Source: Persicobacter diffluens (lineage in GTDB: Bacteria; Bacteroidota; Bacteroidia; Cytophagales; Cyclobacteriaceae). Taken from it: a DNA stretch of 64,000 nucleotides. A program made the translations under genes and the position numbers. How positions within the stretch are numbered: position 1 is the first letter of the stretch; every line of letters begins with the position of its first letter. The DNA lies in NCBI RefSeq assembly GCF_036244895.1, contig NZ_BQKE01000004.1:248001-312000 (forward strand), in the 5' to 3' direction. Shown here piece after piece: positions 8,019-17,160 of the stretch. The notes beneath the pieces are model-generated. The model had not been told where the DNA came from and ran no database searches. It saw only the letters and a program-made list of their open reading frames with translations.

Positions 8019-11000
8019 ATGAGAAAATTCAACAAGTATGTGGGGATCCTGGTGATGAACTGCAAGCATTTTCGATTATTAATTTTGATAATCCTACTGC
8101 TCTTTCAGACCGGTTTAACGCAGGCCCAAAATGTGCTAAAGGGCAAAGTTATTATGTCCTCGGATAGTAGCCCACTTCCCGGCGCAAATGTATTTATTAA
8201 GGGCACTACAAGTGGAACCCTGACTGATTTCGAAGGCAACTTTGAGATTGCAGTAGAAAAGGGAAAGGTCATTATGGTTTCTTTTATTGGATTCCAACAA
8301 AAGGAATTTACCTATAATGGAGAGTCCACCCTTACGATTTCCCTAAAGGAGGATGTTTCCGAATTGGAGGAGGTAGTTGTAGTAGGGTACGGAGTACAGC
8401 AAAAGAAATTGCTTACCGGAGCTACGGGCCAGGTCAAGGGGGATAAAGTGGCGCAGTTAAGTACCGCCAATGTTTTAGATGGTATGCAGGGGCAGACGCC
8501 CGGGGTTACAATTTCGGCTTCTTCCGGCCAACCAGGGGAATCTATGAAAGTGAATATTCGTGGGGTGGGGACTATTGGTAATGCCGACCCGCTTTATATA
8601 GTGGATGGTGTTCAGACTTCCGATATCTCTTATTTGAATGCGGCGGATATTGAATCTATTGATGTGCTGAAAGATGCCGCATCTGCGGCTATTTATGGTT
8701 CTCAAGCCGCCAATGGGGTGATTTTGGTATCCACCAAGCAGGGGAAAAGCGGGAAAATGAACATCACCTTTGATACCTATTATGGCATTCAGCGTCCCGC
8801 AGGCAGTGTGGGTTTATTAAACTCCCGGGAGTACGCGACCATTATGAATGAGGCAGCGGTTAATTCTGGAGGTAAACCATATTTCAGTCAGCAAGAAGTC
8901 AATGCAATGGGGGAGGGCACCAGCTGGATAGACGAAATGACCTATAATAATGCCGTTACGCAAAACTATGCATTGGGCCTTAGTGGTGGTTCGGAAAAGT
9001 CGACCTACTCCATGTCTTTATCTTATACCGGGCAGGAGGGAATTATCGGCGGCCCTGAGGTTTCCGATTACCAACGATATTCTTTACGTATAAATTCCGA
9101 TCATAAGATCCTGGATAATTATGCCCGAATTGGAGAGAATATCACTTTCTCTAATACCACCCGTAAAGGGGTTGCGGTAGGAAATCAGTATAATAATTCC
9201 CTGAGAGGGGCATTTAATACCAGTCCATTTTTGCCGATGTATGATGATAATGGAGATTATCTAATTAACAAAGGAAATGCAGGTATCATGTATCAGGGGC
9301 AGGAATGGACCCCATGGTATGTGGGGGAAGCGAACCCCTATGCCGACATGATGTACAATAATATCGGTGAGAATACCGACGCCAAATTATTGGGGAATGT
9401 ATATTTGGAAATCAGCCCCATCCAAAATTTAAAATTCACTTCCCGCATGGGATTTGATTACACCTTTAATCAAAACAGACATTTTAGTCCTGAATATGAA
9501 TTGTCGATTTATAGTTTCCGGGCTGTTAATTCGGTTTCGCAGGGGCAAAGCCAGGGATTGGCCTATACCTGGGATAATTTTGCGACTTATGCGCTTGATT
9601 TAAACAAACATCATTTCGATTTCATGGCGGGTATGTCAGCTTATTCCAGCACCGGTAAATCCATGTATGCTTCCAACTCTGATGTGTTTTTTGAAGATTG
9701 GGACCGGGTGTGGCTGGATAATGCCCTGAATCAGGAATACAGTATGCTTAAGCTGTCCGGAAGCCCTTGGGATGAGGCAAAACTGTTATCCTACTATGGT
9801 CGGATGAATTATAACTATGATGGTAAATATATGCTAAATGCCACTGTGCGGGCTGATGGTTCCTCTCGTTTTGAGAAAGGGAATCAGTGGGGCGTGTTCC
9901 CGTCAGTATCTGCCGGTTGGGTTTTAAGCCAGGAAAATTTTATGGCTAATACTTCCAGCTGGTTAGATTTCGCCAAGCTTCGTGCTTCCTGGGGACAAGT
10001 GGGTAACCAGAACATTACCGCATGGCAATACCTGTCACCGATTAATATCAAAAATGGTAATTATTATTTCGGATCTGACTGGGCAAATTCTTCCGGGAAT
10101 GCAGTAGGTGCTTTTCCGGAAAGATTACGTAGTGAGAATTTGAGATGGGAGATTTCTGAACAAACCAACATCGGGCTTGATGCTCATTTTTGGGGAGGGA
10201 AGTTAATGACCACGCTGGACTGGTATGATAAGGTTACCAAAGACTGGTTGTTGGAAAAGCCCGGTTATGCTACCGATGGAGCAGATGCCCCATTCTTCAA
10301 TGGTGGATCGGTGAGAAACCGGGGTATTGAAATTGGGGTGAATTGGCAGGATCAGATCGGGGAGGTGAAATATGCCATAGGCGCCAATGTGGCCAAAAAT
10401 GAGAATGTGGTCTTAGAGGTGCCTACCGAAGATGGTATTGTTCATGGTTTGAATAATATGTTATATGATAATGCCGGAGAGTTTTACCATCGGGCGCGTT
10501 CCGGTTTTCCTATTGGTTACTTCTGGGGGTGGGAAACCGATGGCATCTTTCAGAATCAATCAGAAATTGATGCGCATGTGAATAGCGAAGGCAAGCGTAT
10601 TCAGCCCAATGCCCAGCCCGGAGATGTTCGTTACAAAGACTTGAATGGGGACGGGATCATAGATGATGACGATAAGGTAATGGTGGGTGATCCAAACCCG
10701 GATTATACCTTCAGTTTTAACTTTAGTGTGGAGTATAAAGGTTTTGATTTGTCGGTATTGGCTTATGGAGTAGCGGGCAATCAGATTGTGCAGTCTTATC
10801 GAAATCACGCCAACGCTTACGCCAACTATACCACTGAAATTTTGGACCGATGGCATGGGGAGGGGACTTCGAACAGTATCCCGCGGGTCACCGAAACCAA
10901 TGTCAATTATCAATTCTCAGATCTTATGGTAAAGGATGGCGACTTCCTGCGCATTAACAATATCACCATTGGATATGATTTGAGCAGACTGCTCCGAGAG

Positions 11001-11177
11001 GGCATGTTCCATAAATTGAGAGTCTATGCTACCGTGCAAAATCCTTTTGTTTTTACCAAGTATAATGGGATGGATCCTGAAGTAGGCTATGGTCTCGAAA
11101 ACGGCTCTGCCGGTGTTGATTTAGGTTTTTATCCAAGACCCACTACCTATATGTTAGGGGCAAATATTAATTTTTAA
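8019..11177 (+). CDS. SusC-like TonB-dependent outer-membrane transporter
   Basis: The ~1052-aa protein (ATG at 8019 preferred over a TTG 24 bp upstream) has a signal peptide ending ...FQTGLTQAQ. A carboxypeptidase-regulatory-like domain follows (residues ~38-110; GKVIMSSDSSPLPGANVFIKG), then a TonB-box-like segment EEVVVVGYGVQQKK. The plug domain carries NVLDGMQGQTPGV, VDGVQ and AASAAIYGSQAANGVILVST, and the long beta-barrel ends in an aromatic strand (MLGANINF). The length is typical of SusC. It imports the oligosaccharides made at the cell surface. The following susD starts immediately after the stop (TAAATG), so the pair is translationally coupled. The neighbours make xyloglucan fragments the likely cargo. 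Confidence 0.95.
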   Translation: MRKFNKYVGILVMNCKHFRLLILIILLLFQTGLTQAQNVLKGKVIMSSDSSPLPGANVFIKGTTSGTLTDFEGNFEIAVEKGKVIMVSFIGFQQKEFTYNGESTLTISLKEDVSELEEVVVVGYGVQQKKLLTGATGQVKGDKVAQLSTANVLDGMQGQTPGVTISASSGQPGESMKVNIRGVGTIGNADPLYIVDGVQTSDISYLNAADIESIDVLKDAASAAIYGSQAANGVILVSTKQGKSGKMNITFDTYYGIQRPAGSVGLLNSREYATIMNEAAVNSGGKPYFSQQEVNAMGEGTSWIDEMTYNNAVTQNYALGLSGGSEKSTYSMSLSYTGQEGIIGGPEVSDYQRYSLRINSDHKILDNYARIGENITFSNTTRKGVAVGNQYNNSLRGAFNTSPFLPMYDDNGDYLINKGNAGIMYQGQEWTPWYVGEANPYADMMYNNIGENTDAKLLGNVYLEISPIQNLKFTSRMGFDYTFNQNRHFSPEYELSIYSFRAVNSVSQGQSQGLAYTWDNFATYALDLNKHHFDFMAGMSAYSSTGKSMYASNSDVFFEDWDRVWLDNALNQEYSMLKLSGSPWDEAKLLSYYGRMNYNYDGKYMLNATVRADGSSRFEKGNQWGVFPSVSAGWVLSQENFMANTSSWLDFAKLRASWGQVGNQNITAWQYLSPINIKNGNYYFGSDWANSSGNAVGAFPERLRSENLRWEISEQTNIGLDAHFWGGKLMTTLDWYDKVTKDWLLEKPGYATDGADAPFFNGGSVRNRGIEIGVNWQDQIGEVKYAIGANVAKNENVVLEVPTEDGIVHGLNNMLYDNAGEFYHRARSGFPIGYFWGWETDGIFQNQSEIDAHVNSEGKRIQPNAQPGDVRYKDLNGDGIIDDDDKVMVGDPNPDYTFSFNFSVEYKGFDLSVLAYGVAGNQIVQSYRNHANAYANYTTEILDRWHGEGTSNSIPRVTETNVNYQFSDLMVKDGDFLRINNITIGYDLSRLLREGMFHKLRVYATVQNPFVFTKYNGMDPEVGYGLENGSAGVDLGFYPRPTTYMLGANINF

Positions 11178-12788
11178 ATGATCTTTCCGATGAAGAATTT
11201 TTTAATTTATCTGTTTGTGGGAAGTATGTGCCTTTCCGCTTGTAGTAACTTTCTGGATAGTGAGCCCATCTGGCCTTCGGATGAAAATTTTTACAGAACC
11301 AGACAAGATGCCGAAATGGCATTAGTGGGTTGTTACGATGGCCTGCAGCTGATCTATAATGCAGGCGTGGGGACTCCATTGGTTACCGAAATTTTGTCTG
11401 ACAATGCCTTTGGAGGTACCGGTAATGGTGATAATTATGAATATCAAATGCTGGATGAATTTGACCTTCAGCGTTCGCCGGGTCATCTGAACACTTTTGA
11501 TGAAAACTGGAAGGCCTATTATAAAGCCATATATCGGGTGAATACCCTGCTCACCAAAATGGATCAGATTGACTGGGGTACAGAGGAGGATGCAGAATTG
11601 GCCAGATTAAGCATTGAGGCGCAGGCCCGTTTTATTCGTGCTTATTGTTATTTCGATATGGTTCGCCTATGGGAAAGAGTACCTTTATTGCTGGAGCCTC
11701 AAAATGGAAATATTCCGCAGTCTTCCTATCAGGAGATTTATACCGCGGTGGTAGAGGATCTGATGTTTACCGCAGCGAACGGCATGGAAGAAATTAGTGC
11801 TGGCCGGGCGAATAAGTGGGTGGCGAAATCCTTCCTGGCAAGAGTTTATCTTTACTATACCGGCTATTATGGGGAAGATATTTTAAATGGCAAAGTAAGT
11901 CAGCAGGAGGTGTTGAATGGACTGGAAGAGGTGATCAGCAGTGGGAATTATAATTTGTTGGCCGACTTTAAAGACCTGTGGATAGTTGCCGCAACAGAAG
12001 TGAGCGGTGAAGGGGATAATGCCAAATTAGAGACCACCTATGCCGGGAAGGATAATGAAGAAACCATTTTTGCAATCAAATACAATGTGACTTCTGACTG
12101 GGAGGGGAACACTGACGGGAACCATTGGTTAGTCATGCTGGGGATGCGTGGCCAAAATTTCAGTCCTTATGGTTCCGGCTGGGGAGCGATGACGGTAAAC
12201 CCTCAGCTGTATAATCTATACTCTAATGAGGATAGCAGAAAATCAGCTTCCATCATCGCCTTCAAAGAAGAAGGTTTGGAGTATAATACTGATGATCAAC
12301 GGGAATATACGGGTTATGCCAACAAAAAATACCTCCCGATGTGTAATCCTGATGGCTCGGATGTCATTAATGACCATGGAGGTTCTGACTTTATGATTCA
12401 CCAGTTTCAGGACTATGTGGCCATGCGCTATTCGGATGTGCTACTGATGGCGGCTGAATTGGGAAGTACAAATGCACAGACCTATATGGATCAGGTGCGG
12501 GGCCGTGCCGGAGTAGCCGCTGTAGGCGTCAGCCCGGAAAGTATTCAGCGTGAACGCCGTCTGGAGTTTGCCTTCGAAGGAATTCGTTACTGGGATTTAT
12601 TACGCCAGGGGGTGGAAACCGCTGCTACCGCTATTGATCAGGAGCTGACCGTCATCAGTGGTGGAAATGAAGAAACCAAAAAGATAAAGGCAGAAAATAT
12701 TCTCAGTAAGAGAGGTTTGCAGATGATCCCCCAAAACCAGATTACCAGATCTGCCGGGGTGATGACTCAAAATCCGGGATGGAATTAA
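11178..12788 (+). CDS. SusD-like glycan-binding lipoprotein
   Basis: The 536-residue frame starts with an ATG directly after the susC stop; a second ATG at 11190 gives the neater signal MKNFLIYLFVGSMCLSAC. The lipobox is LSAC, followed by SNFLDSEP, the standard SusD opening. SusD features include the helical EAQARFIRAYCYFDMVRLWERVPLL segment and the C-terminal ERRLEFAFEGIRYWDLLRQG. The protein caps SusC and binds the polysaccharide outside the cell. The third gene of the operon starts at or just after its end, overlapping by 10 bp if the first ATG is used. Confidence 0.95.
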   Translation: MIFPMKNFLIYLFVGSMCLSACSNFLDSEPIWPSDENFYRTRQDAEMALVGCYDGLQLIYNAGVGTPLVTEILSDNAFGGTGNGDNYEYQMLDEFDLQRSPGHLNTFDENWKAYYKAIYRVNTLLTKMDQIDWGTEEDAELARLSIEAQARFIRAYCYFDMVRLWERVPLLLEPQNGNIPQSSYQEIYTAVVEDLMFTAANGMEEISAGRANKWVAKSFLARVYLYYTGYYGEDILNGKVSQQEVLNGLEEVISSGNYNLLADFKDLWIVAATEVSGEGDNAKLETTYAGKDNEETIFAIKYNVTSDWEGNTDGNHWLVMLGMRGQNFSPYGSGWGAMTVNPQLYNLYSNEDSRKSASIIAFKEEGLEYNTDDQREYTGYANKKYLPMCNPDGSDVINDHGGSDFMIHQFQDYVAMRYSDVLLMAAELGSTNAQTYMDQVRGRAGVAAVGVSPESIQRERRLEFAFEGIRYWDLLRQGVETAATAIDQELTVISGGNEETKKIKAENILSKRGLQMIPQNQITRSAGVMTQNPGWN

Positions 12789-12811
12789 TGCTCAACCGAA
12801 AATTTAAAGCT

Positions 12812-14194
12812 ATGAAAAATTATAGATTTGGATATTTTATAATCCTGGCTGCCCTCCTGCTTTTTGGAAGTTGTAAGCCCGATCAGTATGAATTAGGAAG
12901 TCTGTTGCAAAAGGAGGATTTGGTCTTTACGGTTACGCCTCATGAGGAGGAACCGAATATGATTATCCTGAATAGTAATAATCCCGGTGCGGCCCCTTTT
13001 TGGGAGACTCCTTTGGGCCGATCCACTAAGCCCAATGATACGGTGAAAATTGCTTTCCCGGGAAGCTATGAGTTTCAGTTTTCGGCCATGTGCGGTGGGG
13101 GAATCGTCAAGGCTGATCCCCTAACGATTGAAATTGATGAACCCAATTTTGATTACATAAAAGACCCGATGTGGGTCCTGCTATCCGGAGGAGTAGGTCA
13201 TGAGAAAACCTGGTACCTGGATTTGGATGCCGAGGGAGTGAGTCGATATTTCTTAGGTCCATTATATTTCGCGGGTATGGATATGACTTATGATTATGAA
13301 TGTAAGGAAGATGGTGAGGATTGCTGGTCCTGGGACCCTGATTATGCCGGGAATAGTTGGCTAATGGAACAGGCAGACTTTGGCTCCATGACCTTTAGTC
13401 TTCGTGGTAGCGCCGATGTGCAGGTGACGCACCTGACATTGGGTGGAGTGGTTGAAAATGGAAGCTATAACCTGGATTCGGATACTAAACAATTAATGAT
13501 GTATGATGCGGGAATTTTACATGATCCCGGACGGGATGGCGAAGTTTCCAATTGGGGTAATATTCGCATTATGAGTATCACTGAGGATGCTATGCAATTA
13601 GCGGTGCATCGTAATTTGTCAGATGAAGGGGATGCCTTATTGGTTTATAATTTCATTTCTCAAAAATACTATGATGAGTGGATTCCTGAGGAAACGGGCG
13701 ATCCGGATATTGAGGTGGACCTTGGAGGAGGTAATGCTGATGATGCACTGGCCACCACAAAAACCAAAGTTTGGGCGCTGGATGCTGAATCTCCCTTTGA
13801 CTGGGCAACGCTGACTGGGGAATTGATGAATGATTGGCAAAATGTGGGAAGCTACCCGGACTGGGCGGGTTACCGTGCAGAACATCAGGACTTTGTCGGG
13901 AATTGTACTATAAAATACTTCGGCACCGGAGATGTGATCTTTACCGATGGCGATGGAACAATTACCGCCGGAACCTATTCCACTGACAATACGACCAATA
14001 TTATCACTTTTGAAAGCGCCAGACCTTCTTTTGCCATCGGTGACTGGCAGGTCGCCACTACCACCGAAGAAAATCAGTGGCGAATTGTGAAAACGGTAAC
14101 GGTGGATGGAGAGGTAACCGAAATGTGGATGGGAAGCCGTGATCCTGAAGCACCACAATATACCGTATTCCATTTTGTAGCACAGGAATTATAG
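12812..14194 (+). CDS. Putative surface glycan-binding lipoprotein (SusE/SGBP position)
   Basis: The preferred start (12812) gives MKNYRFGYFIILAALLLFGSCKPDQ, a clear lipoprotein signal with lipobox FGSC. Upstream in-frame ATGs at 12779 and 12788 would add a charged leader. The N-terminal ~100 residues look like a PKD/Ig-like domain (TVTPHEEEPNMIILNSNNPG ... YEFQFSAMCGGGI). The remainder is beta-rich with many Trp and Tyr residues (TWYLDLD, CWSWDPDYAGNSW, DWQNVGSYPDWAGYR), a look common in surface carbohydrate-binding proteins. No catalytic motif is recognised. Its position right after susCD is where Bacteroidetes loci encode extra surface glycan-binding proteins. The specific fold is not known to me. 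Confidence 0.65.
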   Translation: MKNYRFGYFIILAALLLFGSCKPDQYELGSLLQKEDLVFTVTPHEEEPNMIILNSNNPGAAPFWETPLGRSTKPNDTVKIAFPGSYEFQFSAMCGGGIVKADPLTIEIDEPNFDYIKDPMWVLLSGGVGHEKTWYLDLDAEGVSRYFLGPLYFAGMDMTYDYECKEDGEDCWSWDPDYAGNSWLMEQADFGSMTFSLRGSADVQVTHLTLGGVVENGSYNLDSDTKQLMMYDAGILHDPGRDGEVSNWGNIRIMSITEDAMQLAVHRNLSDEGDALLVYNFISQKYYDEWIPEETGDPDIEVDLGGGNADDALATTKTKVWALDAESPFDWATLTGELMNDWQNVGSYPDWAGYRAEHQDFVGNCTIKYFGTGDVIFTDGDGTITAGTYSTDNTTNIITFESARPSFAIGDWQVATTTEENQWRIVKTVTVDGEVTEMWMGSRDPEAPQYTVFHFVAQEL

Positions 14195-14261
14195 CAAGCC
14201 GGTGTGTTTTTAGGTTTTTGTTAGGTGAATATTTTTGAGCAAAGACACACCCATAGATTGT

Positions 14262-14304
14262 AATCAGGCGCTGTGCCTAGTATGGCGCCTGATTTAAAAA
14301 TTTA
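14262..14304 (+). terminator. Strong hairpin between the susCD-lipoprotein genes and the enzyme genes
   Basis: A perfect 10-bp stem, AATCAGGCGC (14262-14271) with GCGCCTGATT (14285-14294), encloses a 13-nt loop and is followed by TAAAAATTTATT rather than a clean T-run. It could be a weak terminator, an attenuator, or an RNA-stabilising hairpin that keeps susCD mRNA more abundant than the enzyme mRNA. Confidence 0.6.
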
Positions 14305-14320
14305 TTAATTGAGGATTTTT

Positions 14321-17149
14321 ATGAAGAATTGGGTTTTAATTTTAGGGTTTTTATGGACGGTTTTTTCCTGTGGCGGGCAGCAGGCTGCTTTTAAGCAGGA
14401 GAAAAACCAGATTACTTTTGACATCCAGTCTGCCAGTGTCAATAAGTTAAGACTATCCCTCATCACTGAGGATATTGTCAAAGTAGAGGCGACCAAAAAT
14501 GCGGATTTTGATGCGCAGGAGAGTTTAATAGAAATTAACCACGGAGCGGATTTTTCGGATTATTCCGTAAAGGAAGCTGCGGATGGTTGGGAAGTAAAAA
14601 CGAAAACATTAATCGTTAAAGTAAGCACAAGTGGAGAAGTCGCTTATTTTAATGCAGATGGCACAGCCATTATCAGCGAAAAGGCCAGAAATTTTGAGCC
14701 TATGCAGGTAGATGGGGTCAGCGCCTATGAGTTGCGTCAGCAATTTAATTCTCCAAAACAGGAAGCACTTTATGGTTTAGGGCAGCATCAGGCTGATGAA
14801 ATGAATTATAAAGGCAAAAATGAGGAATTGTTTCAATACAACACTAAGGTTTCCATTCCTTTCGTGATGTCTACACAAAAGTATGGAGTGTTATGGGATA
14901 ATTATTCCTTGACGCGTTTCGGAGATCCTCGTCCTTATGCAGAAATTGATCAGTTTAAATTATTTGATAAAGAAGGAAAAGAAGGTGGACTAACCGCCAC
15001 TTACGGGGATTTAAAGAAAAAGGATCACGTGTATGCGGTACGTTCTGAATCAACTATTGATTACGAGAATTTAGAGACGGTAGAAAAATTTCCTGCTGGT
15101 GTAAATTTTGACCAGGCCATCATTACCTGGGAAGGAGAGTTGGAAGCAGACCAGAGTGGGGAGTTCAAATTCCTTTGTTATTACGCTGGTTATACTAAAT
15201 TATGGATCGACGGTGAATTGCAATTCCATAAATGGCGTACGGCCTGGAACCCCTCCGTGGCTAAATTTTCTGTAGATATGGAAAAAGGCAAGCGTCGCCA
15301 TATCAAATTGGAGTGGTTGCCGGATGGTGGTATTTCCTATATCGGCTTAAAAGCGCTTTCTCCTGTAGATCAGCAGGAACAGCAAGATCTTTCTTTCTAT
15401 TCGGAAATGGGCCAGGATATTCGCTATTATTTTATGAAGGGCGACAATATGGATGAGGTGATCAGCCATTACCGTACCGTTACCGGAAAAGCACAAGTGA
15501 TGCCGAAATGGTCGATGGGCTTCTGGCAGAGCCGTGAGCGCTACAAAACGCAGGAGGAATTGCTGGAGGCACTTCGCGAATTCCGTAAGCGTCAGATTCC
15601 AATCGATAATATTGTTTTGGACTGGTCTTACTGGCCACAGGATGCCTGGGGTTCTCACGATTTTGATTTGGATCGTTTCCCGGACATTAGTGCCATGACC
15701 GACGAAATTCACAAAAATCATGCACGTGTGATGATTTCCGTTTGGCCTAAGTTTTATGAGACTACCGAGAATTTTAAAGCCTTTGATCAAAATGGCTGGA
15801 TGTATCGCCGAGCAATCGATGATCAGGTGAAAGACTGGATTGCACATGGTTATGTAGGTTCTTTCTATGATGCCTATGCAGAAGGCGCCCGTAAATTATT
15901 CTGGAAGCAAATTCAGGATAAATTATATACCAAAGGTTTTGATGCCTGGTGGATGGATGCCTCTGAGCCGGATATTTTATCTAATGCCAGTATGCAGTAC
16001 CGTAAGGATTTGATGAATCCTACCGCCTTGGGGCCATCTACTCAATATTTCAACGCCTTCGCACTGATGAATGCCAAAGGAATTTATGAAGGACAACGCG
16101 AAGTCAATAATGATGACCGGGTGTTCATCTTGACCCGTTCCGGTTTTGCCGGTTTGCAAAATTATGGTGCTGTGACCTGGTCCGGGGACATCGGTACCCG
16201 CTGGGAAGATATGAAAGCACAAATTTCTGCAGGTATTAACTTTGCCATGTCCGGTTTGCCTTATTGGACGATGGACGTGGGTGGATTCTGTGTAGAGAAG
16301 CGTTATGAAGTGGCCAAAGAAGGCAGTGAAGACTTGAAAGAATGGAGAGAATTAAACGCACGTTGGTTCCAGTTTGGTACATTTGTGCCTTTGTTCCGCG
16401 TGCATGGGCAGTACCCATTTCGTGAGGTGTATAACATTGCCCCGGAATCTCATCCAGCTTATAAGACTATCCTGAATTATAACAAATTGCGTTACCGCCT
16501 TATGCCTTATATCTATTCTTTGGCAGGTTGGACTTACACTAAGGACTACACCATCATGCGTGGTTTGGCAATGGATTTCACCGAGGATACGAATGTTTAC
16601 AATATTGGTGATCAGTATATGTTTGGGCCTTCCATCATGGTGGCTCCGGTGCATGAATATAAGACACGTGCACGTGAGGTATATTTCCCACAAGCGGCCG
16701 GTTGGTACGATGCCTATACCGGAAAAAAATATGGTGCTGGTCAGGCGGAAAACATTGATGCACCTTATGAGAAGATGCCACTGTTTGTGAAAGCAGGTTC
16801 GATTTTACCTGTAGGTCCTGAGATTCAGTACACAGATGAAAAGCCCGAAGCGCCAATTACCTTATTGGTTTATGCCGGTGAGGATGCTTCCTTTGATTTA
16901 TATGAAGATGAGGGTACCAACTATGATTACGAAAAAGGTAAACATACTAATATCAGCATTCAGTGGTCGGAAAAGAATAAGCAATTGACCATTGGTAAAC
17001 GTGCTGGTGCTTATGACACTATGGTTCAGGAACGCCAGTTTAATATCGTATTGGTTGACGGTAATAAGTCGGTGAATCTATTGAATCCAAAGTGGCAGGT
17101 TAATAAGGAGGTGATGTATAAGGGGGATGAAATTATCGTCAAGCTTTAA
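14321..17149 (+). CDS. GH31 alpha-xylosidase with PA14 domain, lipoprotein
   Basis: The ATG at 14321 gives MKNWVLILGFLWTVFSCGG, a lipoprotein signal. An N-terminal GH31 beta-sandwich is interrupted at residues ~225-350 by a PA14 domain (ITWEGELEADQSGEFKFLC ... KLWIDGELQF). This insert is known from xyloglucan-active GH31 alpha-xylosidases such as CjXyl31A and BoGH31A. In the barrel, the nucleophile is Asp ~546 in WWMDASEPD and the acid/base is Asp ~623 in WSGDIGTRWEDM. A C-terminal beta domain ends the protein. It should remove non-reducing-end alpha-1,6-xylose from xyloglucan oligosaccharides, probably at the periplasm-facing or cell surface membrane. The GH74 gene follows after 11 bp. Confidence 0.93.
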   Translation: MKNWVLILGFLWTVFSCGGQQAAFKQEKNQITFDIQSASVNKLRLSLITEDIVKVEATKNADFDAQESLIEINHGADFSDYSVKEAADGWEVKTKTLIVKVSTSGEVAYFNADGTAIISEKARNFEPMQVDGVSAYELRQQFNSPKQEALYGLGQHQADEMNYKGKNEELFQYNTKVSIPFVMSTQKYGVLWDNYSLTRFGDPRPYAEIDQFKLFDKEGKEGGLTATYGDLKKKDHVYAVRSESTIDYENLETVEKFPAGVNFDQAIITWEGELEADQSGEFKFLCYYAGYTKLWIDGELQFHKWRTAWNPSVAKFSVDMEKGKRRHIKLEWLPDGGISYIGLKALSPVDQQEQQDLSFYSEMGQDIRYYFMKGDNMDEVISHYRTVTGKAQVMPKWSMGFWQSRERYKTQEELLEALREFRKRQIPIDNIVLDWSYWPQDAWGSHDFDLDRFPDISAMTDEIHKNHARVMISVWPKFYETTENFKAFDQNGWMYRRAIDDQVKDWIAHGYVGSFYDAYAEGARKLFWKQIQDKLYTKGFDAWWMDASEPDILSNASMQYRKDLMNPTALGPSTQYFNAFALMNAKGIYEGQREVNNDDRVFILTRSGFAGLQNYGAVTWSGDIGTRWEDMKAQISAGINFAMSGLPYWTMDVGGFCVEKRYEVAKEGSEDLKEWRELNARWFQFGTFVPLFRVHGQYPFREVYNIAPESHPAYKTILNYNKLRYRLMPYIYSLAGWTYTKDYTIMRGLAMDFTEDTNVYNIGDQYMFGPSIMVAPVHEYKTRAREVYFPQAAGWYDAYTGKKYGAGQAENIDAPYEKMPLFVKAGSILPVGPEIQYTDEKPEAPITLLVYAGEDASFDLYEDEGTNYDYEKGKHTNISIQWSEKNKQLTIGKRAGAYDTMVQERQFNIVLVDGNKSVNLLNPKWQVNKEVMYKGDEIIVKL

Positions 17150-17160
17150 ATGATCAATCC

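Noticed and set aside
13637..14173. A 178-codon minus-strand frame
   Set aside because: It is antisense to the surface lipoprotein gene and has no start context, neighbours or domain of its own.
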